DNA of 20,628 nt, from positions 537,944-558,571 of the forward strand of contig GG745334.1 in the NCBI GenBank assembly GCA_000151295.1. The letters run 5' to 3'. Below are positions 9,101-19,340 of the stretch, piece after piece. The stretch is from Allomyces macrogynus ATCC 38327. Taxonomy: Eukaryota > Blastocladiomycota > Blastocladiomycetes > Blastocladiales > Blastocladiaceae. The notes beneath the pieces are model-generated. The model saw only the letters and a program-made list of their open reading frames with translations. It was not told the origin of the DNA and did not search any database. Numbering within the stretch: the first letter of the stretch is position 1; each line of letters opens with the position of its first letter. Position numbers and translations under genes: made by a program.

Positions 9101-11334
9101 GATGTGAGCAAGCGCACGTAGGGCCGCGCGTTCGACTTGATATCGTCGACGTTGATGACGCGCACGCGCAGCACGCCCGTGGCCGATGCGGCCGCGTCGC
9201 GCTTCAGCGGGACGGGCCGCCAGCGCAGCGTCATGCGCACCTTGGCGTCGCGGTTGGTCGCGTCCTGCAGCGTGTACCAGTCGTCCTTGGCGTCCTTTTT
9301 CAATGCTGCGTGCACGGAAATCGTGCACTGGCCGAGCGGCGCGTCGCCTGAACTGACAGTTGCAATCTTCTTGACGAGCCCTTCGTCGTGGAAGATGCCG
9401 ACGTGCAGCTTGGCCGCCTTGGCGTCGGGCACAAACACTTCAAACGACTCTTCCCACAGCGGGTTGGGCGTGTGCTTCTTGGTGCGCGACCGCAGCAACT
9501 GTTCGCCGTTGAACGCCGCCTGGAAGTACGGGGAGCGCAACTTGCCGCCAGCCTCGAGCGACTTGGCCGCGTGCACGGTGACCTTGAGCAAACCCGACGG
9601 GCACGCGTCGAGCGAGAGCGTCGGTGCGATATCGGCGGGCGCCGTCGTGTAATACGCGCCCGAGACCCGCAGTTTCCCGCGCGGACGGCGTTCTGAATCG
9701 AGCAGCTGGAACTCCGTGAGCTGGAACGTGCCGGACCCCTTGGTTCCATCGACGTCGTCCATGAGCGCCGGCAGGTCGAGGTCGACGTAACCCAACATGC
9801 GACCCGACGACATTTTGTCGTAGTCGCACACTTCGAGCCGCACATTCGATTCCGTGAGCTTGCCAATTGGCACAAACTTGATCTCGTCCCAAGCCGGGTC
9901 GAGGTTGTTGGAGATATGGTGCGTGCGCGCCTGTGTCGTGCTGTTCACGACAATCTTGCAGAACGGGTCCGACTTTCCGAGCAATTCCACGTTCTTCAAT
10001 CCCTGTGCATTGTGAATGTGCAACATGAGCACGCCCACGTTCGCGTCCGCGACCGCCGCCGGGTTGTTAAACCAGTCATCGAGCGGAATGACGAGCGGGA
10101 CCGGGTAGACGAGCGCGACACCAATCCCCCAGGCAATCAAGTCGTCGAGCGTCTTGCGAATGATACTGATCGAGTTGAGGTTGAGCAGGCGGCCCATTGG
10201 GCGCAGTTCAAACGCAATCTTGGGCGCGTCCAAGAACCAGAGCTCGAGCACCTTGATGTGCGGGAAACTCGTCATGAGCTTCATTCGTATACGCATGCGG
10301 CCCTCGACCGTGATCCCGGATGCGCGGACCTTGATGGGCATCCCGCCCTTCATGCGCACGACCAGGTCGACCTTTGAGTCGGTGCGCGGCTCCTCGTTGG
10401 TCGAAGACGTGTCAGAGGTCGGCGACGCGGGCCCATTCTCGTCCGTCTCGGGGGTGGTCAGGTCGGCGGGCGCGCTCATGGCCGAGGCCGACGCTTGCGC
10501 GCCGTCGACGGCACCGTCCCCGCCCTCAGCGGCCGCGTGGGTCGCGCCAACGAGCGCGGCGCCATTGGTCCCCGAGAAATGGCCGAGCACAACATCAAAC
10601 TCAAAGTCGACCAAGTCCGGCTCGGTGTTGCGCGCCGAGACAATGGCGCGAAGCTGCGGCGGGAACGTGCCGAGCGTGAAATGGTCAAACTTCATGGAGT
10701 CGATAATGGCCGGGCAATAGTACTCGAGCAACGGCTCGACCGAGGCCTGGATGGTCTGCGAGAGCGTCGGCTCGTAGGCGAGCCAGAAACGGCCGAGAAT
10801 GCGGTTGAACCAATCGGCCTCCTCGGTGCCGAGCTGCAGACGGCGGCGCGACGCGGCATACTCGGCCTCGATGCGCAGTTGCGCGGCGAGCTTGCGCTGC
10901 GTGTTGGCCCAGTAGTGCACAAACGGCAGCGTAATCAGCACGACCGCCGACAGCGACGCGCGACCAAACCCGGCCACGATCCACAGCGTGAAGGCAAACG
11001 CAAAGATGAGCGCGCCCGACCGCAGGAACGTATAGTCGGACGGGTTGAACAAGCCAAAGACGAGCACAGGCGGGGCAACGGGTGCGCCGGGTTCAAGCAG
11101 CGAGATGCCCTTGGTCAGCGGCTTGGGACGAATCGAAAACCAGTCGCCGGGCATCGGCTGTTGCACGCCCGACGTGTTGGCCGTTGCGGTTGTGGTCGCG
11201 GCATTGGGATCAGCAGCCGTCTCCGACGACGCCGCGGCGGGCACAGCGGCGGCGGCGACTGCGGTGGTATTGGCTGCAGCGGTGGGCGCCGGTGCCGCGG
11301 CGGGCGCCAGTGCGGGCGCCGCGGTAGTGGACAT
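6185..11334 (-). CDS. Tricalbin / extended-synaptotagmin-like ER–plasma-membrane tether
   Basis: Exons 11334–8003 and 7924–6185, separated by a 78-nt phase-0 intron that cuts inside the fifth C2 domain; about 1690 residues. Order: Ala/Thr/Pro-rich N-terminus (1–60), a membrane hairpin (about 107–141), an SMP lipid-transfer domain (about 170–425) with a 65-residue low-complexity insert (about 255–320), then C2-like domains at about 432–530, 580–670, 719–810 and 876–920+, a Gly-rich linker, and two further C2 domains in the last third. Tricalbins tether cortical ER to the plasma membrane and move lipid. The fifth C2 keeps a calcium-type pattern (DRSGRSDP, FDWDRVGENE) and the sixth partly does (DADGASDP, VWDSN). 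The second, third and fourth lack the key Asp residues. The C-terminus has a basic stretch, RFTAGLRKAFKRNKDKDK. Between about 8580 and 8250 the frame changes without a visible intron; see findings. Yeast tricalbins are shorter, with fewer C2 domains. Confidence 0.9.
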
Positions 11335-12305
11335 GGAGGTGGAACGTGGGGTCCGCGACGGTGCTGGCGACGGCGAACGCGGGGATCAGGCGCGGGCCAC
11401 TTTCACAGTGCGGGCAACAGGAAGGACGAGAGCAAAGCGAGCGGGTTGTTCGTGGTGGAGCGGGTGGTTGCGTTGATTGATGTCGTTGGTGTTGGTAGTG
11501 CTGGGTCGGGAGGGGTTGCGTTGGCCAGGCAAACGAGACGAGGCTGAGTCCGGAACCCAGGTGCGGGTGGTGTTGGAAGGGGAGCGACAGGATTTGAGTC
11601 TTGGTGGTGATGGCATCAGCGAGGCTGGATCCTTGGCAAGATCTGCGGTTCCACCGCGAATCCAGCGTGGCAACTCAGTTAAGGTTTCGGACTTATTCGC
11701 TTTAGACGCTGTTTCCGAACTGGTTTCGGGTTCACTGTGAATCCCACCTTGGATCCAAGCCCAGACAGTTTGGCAAGCGTTCTGAACCGTGGAAGGTCGG
11801 AACGCTTGGCGTCCGACGCGTGGAACGGCTCAGCCAAGTGCGCGTGCGGTGGGCGGTGGCGCGCACCACGTGCGCCAGCCACGTAAGGAAAGCGGTGCTG
11901 CGCCCTGAGGCTTTCGGGATTGTGGGTTTGCGTGGCAGGATTGGCCGGACTTGGGAGTGCCCTCAAGGCCGGATCCCATCTTGTCAGGTGACTTTCACGG
12001 GAACGAGTTCCACCCGGTCGCCTTGACTGCTCGCGCCACACCGCCGCCGACACAAACCAGAGACTGCTTTGCGACAACGCGCTGTCCTCTCAGCTCGCCG
12101 ACGCTCAAGCAGCACGGCGACGACGGTGACATCCGACGAGGACAAGCTCGCGCGCGCTCCAGGCCCCGACGGCCAACCGCCTCGGCCCCCAACTGCCCGC
12201 ATTCTGCGCCGCCAGCCCGCCAGAACTGAGCTGACGTGGTCCTGCTCGCCAGCTCGGCCGTCCATCGTCGCGAGCCTGCTGCCGGCTGCCACGACAAGGC
12301 CCCCT
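11335..12305. other. Divergent intergenic region between tricalbin and HECT ligase genes
   Basis: About 970 nt separates the two divergent start codons, so the region probably holds both promoters and 5' UTRs. The HECT frame is open from 12069 but has no ATG before 12306, so this part could be 5' UTR. A minus-strand open frame at 11679–12077 has no recognisable domain. An inverted repeat at 11774–11808 is listed separately. No TATA box or known operator was identified. Confidence 0.6.
11774..11808. other. Inverted repeat (9-bp stem, 17-nt spacer)
   Basis: CAAGCGTTC at 11774–11782 is exactly complementary to GAACGCTTG at 11800–11808. It lies in the divergent intergenic region. It could be a dimeric factor site or an RNA hairpin, but a 9-bp palindrome in about 1 kb can also arise by chance. 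Confidence 0.5.
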
Positions 12306-15300
12306 ATGCCTGCTCGGCCCGCAACCAACAACGCCGCCGTCCTCCGCACGCCGTCGTCGTCGCTATCGGCCATTGACATCCCCGCCGCCTCCACCCTGTC
12401 GGCTTCGTCGTCCTCGTCTTCTTCGACCGCGCCGCCGCCGCCGCCCGCCGCCGCCCAAGCCTCGCAGCAGCACCGCCGTCGCCCGCGCTCGTTTGCCATG
12501 GACTCGGTCGTGTCGCACCTGTCCAACTTTTTCAAGCGCTCGCTGGCCCTTGGCAACAATAACCGCGACGCCAATGGGGCTGCGGGCGGCAGCAGCAGCA
12601 ATGGCAGCAGTAGCGGGCACCGCGGCGCGCCGCCACGGGCCGGCGGTCGCGGTACATCACCATCGCGCGCCTCGTCCCTGTCCTCGTCGTCGACCACGCT
12701 CGCCAACGGCGGCTTCAAGACGCCGCCGGCCCCACCGCCGCTGCCCGCGACGCTGCTCTCGTACGAGTTCAAGGACGTGCCAACAATCACGGCCGCAGCG
12801 CCGCCGTCGGGCGGGTCGCATCGCCGCTCGCGCAAAGCCTCGGCAGGTCATCGCCGCTCCTCTGCCGCGCACGCTGCGCTCAGCGACCCGAACCTGGTGT
12901 GTATCGCTGTGCTATCGGCCCGGGTCGGTATTGCCAGGCTCTGACGTGGCCATTTGCTCTCTGTAGACGTCGTCATCATGTCACTGCTGCCGCGCCGAAC
13001 TCGTGCACCGCGTCGATGCCCCCGCCGTGCGGTGCGGCGACTGCCTCTACGTCAACGACCTGAAGCCGTGGACGCCGCCGTACCATCTCGCTATGGACGC
13101 GCTCTCGCTGCCGGCCATTGAGCACCTCTTGCAGCGCCGCAAGTCGGCCGACCACGGCGATGCGCCCACATCTGTTCCTGTTGACGACCATGCGATCGCA
13201 CATGCTCTGGCGGCCGCATTTGCCGACCTGGCCGTGCTCAACGCATCCTTCTTGGCGACACAGCCCGCCACGACACGCATGTCGTCCGGCTCTGGCGGCT
13301 CGGGTGGGTCCGCTGGGTCTGCCAGCAGGAATTCATCGCAGGATACGGTCGGCGATGACAAACCCGACGACGCCGACCGGCAATCGCTCAAGTCGGCCGA
13401 TGCCGTGCCCATCCCGCCTCCGCCTGCACCGGCACCCGTACCGCAACCGGCGCAACGGCCAGCCGTCCCAGCGAAAAGCTCGACCGACGGCAAAGCAAGC
13501 AGCAGCAGCAAACCCAAGGTTACGCAGCCGCATGGGCTCGACCTCGACGCCGTGCGGTCGGCGTGGGCGCTGATTGACACGCTGCCCGTGGACCCGTTCC
13601 ACGCGACGATTCTGACGGCAATGTTGCGCCCGCTGATGCGAGTCGGCCGGGCACTGACGAACCCGCACGAGTTGCGTGCGTGGCTCATCATGTTCGAATC
13701 GCCGCTGCTGCGCCGCCACTCGGGGGACTCGGTCCAGCTCGAGGCGCTGCGTATCGAGGTGCTCGCGCGGTTGCTCGGGCACTTGTCGGCGCTGCCGAAC
13801 CATTTGCACTTCCACCTGGTCGAGTGGGCGCTCGAGTGGCCCGTAGATGCGTTTACGGCGCGCATCGACCTGATTCACCATTTCATCACGCACCGGCTCG
13901 TCGAGCTCGCGCAGGGCCCGTCCGGGTCCGACGCGGCGTGCACGGCCAACTACACGGCACTTCCCAGGCCGTGGCTGTCGACTCCTGGCTCTTCCAGTGC
14001 GGCCGACGACGCATCAAGCACGACCCCGTCGTGGCTCGCGCCCACGACGAGTCCCGATGGCCCGTTGTCGACGCGGTACACGAACGACTGGCCGATCATG
14101 GCCGCCGCACGGACCATGGCGCTGCTCTTCTCGGCCAATACGAAGCGGCCGCGCGTGCACCTGTCAACGTTCTACAACACCATGATCGATCTGCAGGTGC
14201 CGCTCTTGCGCGACTTTGACGCCTGGGAACGGCGTGCCGCGCGGTTTACGTTCTGCCAGTACCCGTTCCTGCTGTCGCTGCAGGCCAAGATCACACTGAT
14301 CGAGTTTGAAGCGCGCCGGCAAATGTACGCGCGGTTCCGCGAGGCCATGGCCGCCGGGTTTACCGCGGAAATGGCGCAGCAGGTCGTGCACCAGCACCAG
14401 TCGGACCGCCGGACCGATCGCCGCGCACGGTCGCGGTCGGGCGTGCGCGCGAGTACACCGGCGTCTACCGCATCGAGTGGTGGTCCCGGTTCGGGATACC
14501 CGGGCAACGAAAGCGTGACGGCGGCAGCCGCCGCATCGGCCGACGTGCCCGTGCCATTTATCCCGCTCACGATTCGCCGCAGCCATTTGGTGCAGGACTC
14601 GATGGACCAATTGAGCGACCCGGACTTGGATCTCAAGAAACGGCTGCGCGTCGAGTTTGCTGGGGAGGAAGGGATCGACGCTGGCGGGTTGACCAAAGAG
14701 TGGCTGATGCTGCTCGTTCGCGACTTGTTTGACCCGAGTTACGGCCTCTGGCTCGTGCCAAACGAAAGCAATCCGACGTGCTGGTTCCACCCGGCGTGTC
14801 CCACTGACATGCACCAAGAGTACTACCTGGTAGGTGTGGTCGTTGGGCTCGCCGTCTACCACTCGACGATTCTCGACGTGCCGCTCGCGTCGGCATGCTA
14901 CAAGAAGTTGCTCGGCAACGCCGTTGGGCTCGAGGACCTGGCCTCGCTCGATGTCGCGCTCGCACACGGCCTGCAACAACTGCTCGACTACCCAAGCGAC
15001 GACGTCGAGTCTGTGTTCTGCCGCGACTTTGTCGCCGAGTACGGCGGGTACGGCGGCGAGCGCGTGCGCGTGCCGCTGATCCCGGACGGCGAGAACACGC
15101 CCGTGACGTCGAGCAACAAGCATGCGTATGTGGCCGCGTATGTCGATTTCATCCTGACCAAGTCGGTCACGGCCGCGTTCGACAATTTCCGCCGCGGGTT
15201 CCTGCGCGTACTGCAGGGTAACGCCCTGTCGCTGTTCCGCGCCGAAGAGATTGAACTGCTCGTGCGCGGTACGGCGGATATTGATTTGGGCCCGTTGCAG

Positions 15301-15618
15301 GCGACCGCCGAGTACGACGGGTTCCGGTCGAACGATACGACGGTGCGGTACCTGTGGCGCATCCTGCACGCGCTCGACCCGGATATGAAGCGCCAGTTCC
15401 TGCGGTTCTTAACGGGCACCGACCGGATTCCGGCGACGGGCGTCGGGAACGTCCATCTCAAGATTACCTGCGTCGACCCGAACCCGGACTCGGACCGGCT
15501 GCCCACGGCGCACACGTGCTTCAACCAGCTGTGCCTGGCCGCATATACGTCCAAGTCGCGGCTCGAGCGGAAGCTGCGCATGGCGATTCTCGAGAGTCAA
15601 GGGTTTGGGATCAAGTGA
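12306..15618 (+). CDS. HECT-type E3 ubiquitin ligase, HUL4-like
   Basis: Exons 12306–12896 and 12967–15618, with a 70-nt phase-0 intron (GTGTGT donor, CTGAC branch site, CTGTAG acceptor); 1080 residues. HECT ligases take ubiquitin from an E2 onto a catalytic Cys and pass it to a substrate. The first 197 residues are Ser/Ala/Pro-rich and disordered. Residues 202–223 form a CxxC-x14-CxxC zinc ribbon followed by VNDLKPW, as I recall for fungal HUL4 proteins. A helical middle region spans about 380–680. The HECT domain occupies about the last 350 residues, with EGIDAGGLTKEW near its start and LPTAHTCFNQLCL near its end. The catalytic Cys is residue 1048 (codon 15517–15519). The first in-frame ATG is 12306. 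The ATG at 12498 has a better context (GCCATGG), would give 1016 residues and is a realistic alternative. The frame is intact to the stop. The HUL4 assignment rests on zinc ribbon plus HECT and is less sure than the HECT call itself. Confidence 0.92.
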
Positions 15619-15954
15619 GCCAGCCTGCCCGTGCGCGGTGGCAAGGTTGGGTGGAGAGGGAGGGGCCGCTTTGGCCCCGTGTATCATTTTCCGTTTGTTG
15701 TGCCTGCGTGGGTTAGGTGTGGGGTGGGGGAGGGGAGGGGAGAAGGTAGCCTGTACCGTCGTCATGTCGTTTCGTGTCGTTTTTGATTGGGTTCTTTGCC
15801 ATGGTTTCTCCGTTTCTCGTTTTTTGTTTCTCGTTCGTCCATCGTCTTCTCATCACACATCGCGTCCCCGTTTTTGGTTTGATTTAGCGCACGTCCAAGG
15901 GCGGCGCGGAGAGCTTCATTCTACAGTATCTTACGACATTGATTGGTATAGAAT

Positions 15955-15986
<32 letters not shown>

Positions 15987-16289
15987 TTGTCGGCATGAGG
16001 GTGGGGCCTCGAGCGGAACACGTCTTTCAGCTCGACAGCGCCCAGGCCGAAGATCCGCTTGGGATGGTGAGTCGACGACACTCGACGAGCGTTGAACGTC
16101 CAGAAATCACTACGCAGCACCGCATCGTCGGCAACGTCTTCATCACCATATCCACCTCGTCCATCTTCATTGCACTGCCCGCATTGCCGCCGTCCGCACC
16201 GCGACCCGCCGTGCGCCCACGATCAGCACGGCCGCGGCCGAACCCGACCGGCATCCACGCACCCGATCCCCTAACCGGACTCCAAAATC
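15619..16289. other. Intergenic region after the HECT gene
   Basis: This 671-nt stretch should contain the HECT 3' UTR and the promoter and 5' UTR of the next gene. Part of it is pyrimidine- and T-rich (15740–15890). It contains a TCG microsatellite. An open frame running through it on the plus strand shows no domain and is not counted as a gene. Confidence 0.6.
15955..15978 (+). repeat. TCG trinucleotide repeat, eight copies
   Basis: Eight perfect TCG units, followed by a few imperfect units to about 15987, in non-coding DNA upstream of the 16290 gene. It is an ordinary microsatellite. Confidence 0.9.
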
Positions 16290-18938
16290 ATGGCCCTTCC
16301 CGCACCCGCTCGCGGCCCACCACCGGCCACCGCCGCACGCCCGGCCCCACCACGGCTCGGTCTCGCGCTGCCGTCCCGGCGACTGAATGCAGCGCCGCCA
16401 GCGTTACGCACCGGCACCGTGCCGACCCGTGCGGCGATCCCCGCTGCTGGCAGACCTGCACCGGTGTCGCCACAGGCTGACCCGATCGACATTGTGGCCG
16501 CCGTGTTCGCAGCCACGCTCGAAATCAAACGCGACCGCGGGATCGTGCGGCTGCCGCGCGACTGCAACTATTGGGTGGATAACCGCACCAAGCGCGTAAG
16601 TTGCGGTTCCTCGATGCATAGGTGGGAGGTGGAGAAGGCTGACGGCGTGCGTCTGCGATTGTAGGATGTGCTGACGGCGGCGCGCGCGGCGGTGCTGGCC
16701 GAGATCGAAGCCGAGGTGCACATCGACGCTGTGCCAAGGAGATCGACGGCCGAAGTACGGCCCGCAGCAACCGAGACTCGCTCCACGGCGGCAACGGCGG
16801 TGGCAGCGGCGACGAAAGCAGCCGGATCCGCGGCGACCGGGAGTCATCGTGCTGGCGCGCTTGTGAGATCGAGCGGCGATGCGGGTCCGACGGCCAAGAC
16901 GCGTGCGACATCTGCGGCGGCCGCACGCGTGGAGCCATCCGCAGCGTCGGCGACGGGCGCGAACGTGCCGCGCAAGGTCTCTGCCGCTCCCACGCGCCTG
17001 CGTCTGTGCTTGTCAGCTGCAGCATCAGCCGCACCGACGGTCTCGGCGCCTGCGAAACCCGCCGTGCCCGCCGTGCCGCCCGAACGCGCCCGCAAGTCGG
17101 CGACGCCAGTGCAACCCGGCGTCCAACCCGCACCGGCCCCACCCGCCAGCACCGACACCGACCTCATGAGCGCGACCTCGTCCAACTCGCGCGCCCTCGC
17201 CATTCTTGACGCGCGGCGCACTGACGCGCCCGCCGTCGCCCCGACCCCCGTGCGTGCGCCGCCACCACCAACCACGGCCGACGTGACGCGCGCGCGGCTG
17301 ATCAAGCGCGCACAATCGCTCCCGGCGCCGGCGACCGCACAGCGCAGGCGGCCGGTGTCGGCCGGTGCTGAGAGCCAGCCGCCGCCCGGTGGGATTCATC
17401 GCGTGATTGAGCGGCCGGGCACGTCGCCGCTGCTGGGCCGGTGGGAAGTGATTGTCAAGGTTGGGGACTCGCCGAACCTTGGGGCGCGGGTGGTGGATCG
17501 GGCGCGGACGGCAAGCGTGGACCGGCCGCGTGAGACCGCCGAGCGCACGCGGCGGACGCCATCCGCGGCGCCGAGTGTGCCGTCGGTCGCCTCTAAGACT
17601 GCTCCGATCCCTGCGTCAGTGCTGGCTGAAGCGAAGGACGAGCCCATGGATGTGGACGTGCCGGCGCAGAACCCGCCCCGTCAGGACGAGGAACTTCGGG
17701 TGCGCGCAAGACGCAAGCGCGCGCGGTCGAGTCACGGCGACTCGCAGGAGAGCGCCGGGACAGGACCGATCAAGCGGCCTCGCCCACGCGCCGAACTGCC
17801 GATTCGGTCCGTGGTACCCGAACGACACCTGCCATCGCCCGACATTCCGCACGCGACAGTCGCACCGGCTGTGAGCCCGCCCAAGTCGCCGCCGCGCCCA
17901 GCCAGCCCGCCGTCGAGCCCGCGCGCGGCCAGTGGTGTTGGCGCGGACTTGCGGGTAGATTCGGTAGCCGTGCCTGCGCCTGGACCGGCGCCACTGTCAG
18001 CGCGGCCAGCAGTTGGCGATCGTCCACCAGTCGATGAACCTGCACCTGCCCCACCGCCCATCACCACGCACGTTATTCCACCGCGGCACCGCTCTGTGAC
18101 CGTTCCGGCACCAGAAGCTCCATCTCCACGACCAGCCGCGGCCGATCCGGCACCAGCCAAGGAGCCGGCACGCTCTCCACCACCTCCACCCACCAATCTC
18201 GTTTCCCCGCCGCGACGTCGATCCGTGACCGACCCGACCCAGGCTGGGGCCCAAGTGCAGCTCACCGCGTCGCCTGCGCCGATCGGTCTCGGCATCGCCA
18301 CGTCCCCGCTGATTCCGCGGTTCAGTGCGCTCAACGTGGCCCCCAAGTCAGGCTCGCCCATTGCGTCGCCCGAGAATGTCACCGCTGCGCCCTCTAAACC
18401 TGCTCCACCCTCATGGGCAACGCCGTCGCGCGCACCCCCGTCGGCCGCGTCATGGCTGATCCCAGTCCCGCCAACGTCTCTTGCTCCACCACCACCTCCA
18501 CCACCCGCGTTCCCTCCTCCTCCACTGATTGCCATGTCTCGGTCGAGCATTGCGCGCCCGCGCTGGTCGTTGGGCGGTGCATCCACCATCACGGCGGCAC
18601 CCTCGTCTCCCGCATTGGCGACGGCGTGGTGGAAGCGCACGCCGGGCGGTGGTGACCCGACGACGCCGTCGAACCGGCTCGGTGTGGCTAAGACGACGAC
18701 TCCACGGCGTGATCCGGTCCGTGCGGACCACGACGAGGAGGAAGAGCACGAACGCGACGTGAGCGTATTTGCCTACTCGGAGTCACAGCGCGGGCTCGAC
18801 CGGTCGGTCATGGACCTTGAGCGGATGCTGGCCGCTGACGTGGATTTGCTAGCGGGCGTCAACGCGGCCGGGTCGCAGGAGTCGGTGGACGGGAGCGTGA
18901 CTGAGGATGCGCTGGATTTGCTGGGCAGGAAGTGGTGA
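16290..18938 (+). CDS. Pro/Ala-rich disordered protein of unknown function, probably nuclear
   Basis: Exons 16290–16595 and 16665–18938, joined across a 69-nt phase-0 intron with a consensus GTAAGT donor and TGTAG acceptor; 859 residues. I do not recognise the family. The only segment that looks folded is about residues 64–122. It starts DPIDIVAAVFAATLEIKRDR, continues through IVRLP and CNYWVDN, and ends in a helix-like AARAAVLAEIEAEV; the intron falls inside it. The rest is Pro/Ala/Ser/Arg-rich. Basic clusters RARRKRARSS (about 447) and IKRPRPR (about 471) look like nuclear localisation signals, and an acidic EPMDVD lies just before them. Basophilic-kinase-like sites include KRAQSLP (Ser320), RHRSVT (576–581) and RRRSVT (619–624). 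The tail has two short acidic-amphipathic stretches, SVMDLERMLAADVDLLAGV and VTEDALDLLG. A regulatory or scaffold protein is plausible, but the function is unknown. Confidence 0.8.
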
Positions 18939-19340
18939 TGATCAGTGTCAGTGGGGAGGAAATCGGATCGGTTCTGCACATAAATACCGTGGGGTTGCTG
19001 AATCCAGAGCGGAAATGGTCAGGATCAGGATTTGGAGCAGCCTTTTCGGATCGGATTCGGCTGTCCGTGAGTCCACCTGACCAACGATCAAATCTCGTTC
19101 TGATCGGCCAACCGCGATTTTGCGTGTCGATTTTTGTGGCCACCCCTTCACTCAACCACTTAGGATCCGTCAAGTGAAGGCCAACGCCAGCACGACGGTC
19201 GTGGTAACGATCTGACCCCTTCAACTCGCTGCAATCGATGAAGGCCGACGAACCGACGCTGACGCTGCCCGCTTTGCGCCCATTGCGCGCGACGCCATCG
19301 TCGACCACCGCCATTTAGACCCTCCAGTTTGCACTCGACC
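18939..19340. other. Intergenic region upstream of NDUFV2
   Basis: This 402-nt region holds the end of the unknown gene's transcript and the NDUFV2 promoter and 5' UTR. Local features are several GGATCGG/GGATTCGG-like words and an 8-bp inverted repeat (CCTTCACT at 19145–19152, AGTGAAGG at 19173–19180). No coding evidence was seen. Confidence 0.55.

Noticed and set aside
10495..11547. 350-codon plus-strand open frame opposite the tricalbin N-terminus
   Set aside because: Composition is that of an antisense shadow of Ala-rich coding sequence; the minus strand carries clear SMP and C2 domains.
11590..11700. tRNA-like words (GGTTCC, GAATCC) in the divergent intergenic region
   Set aside because: No cloverleaf with acceptor, D and anticodon arms could be built around them.
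12069..12305. Upstream extension of the HECT protein
   Set aside because: The frame is open but contains no ATG before 12306; it begins at a TTG. It would need non-AUG initiation or another exon, for which there is no evidence.
14164..15369. 401-codon minus-strand open frame opposite the HECT domain
   Set aside because: Antisense shadow of an unambiguous HECT coding region.
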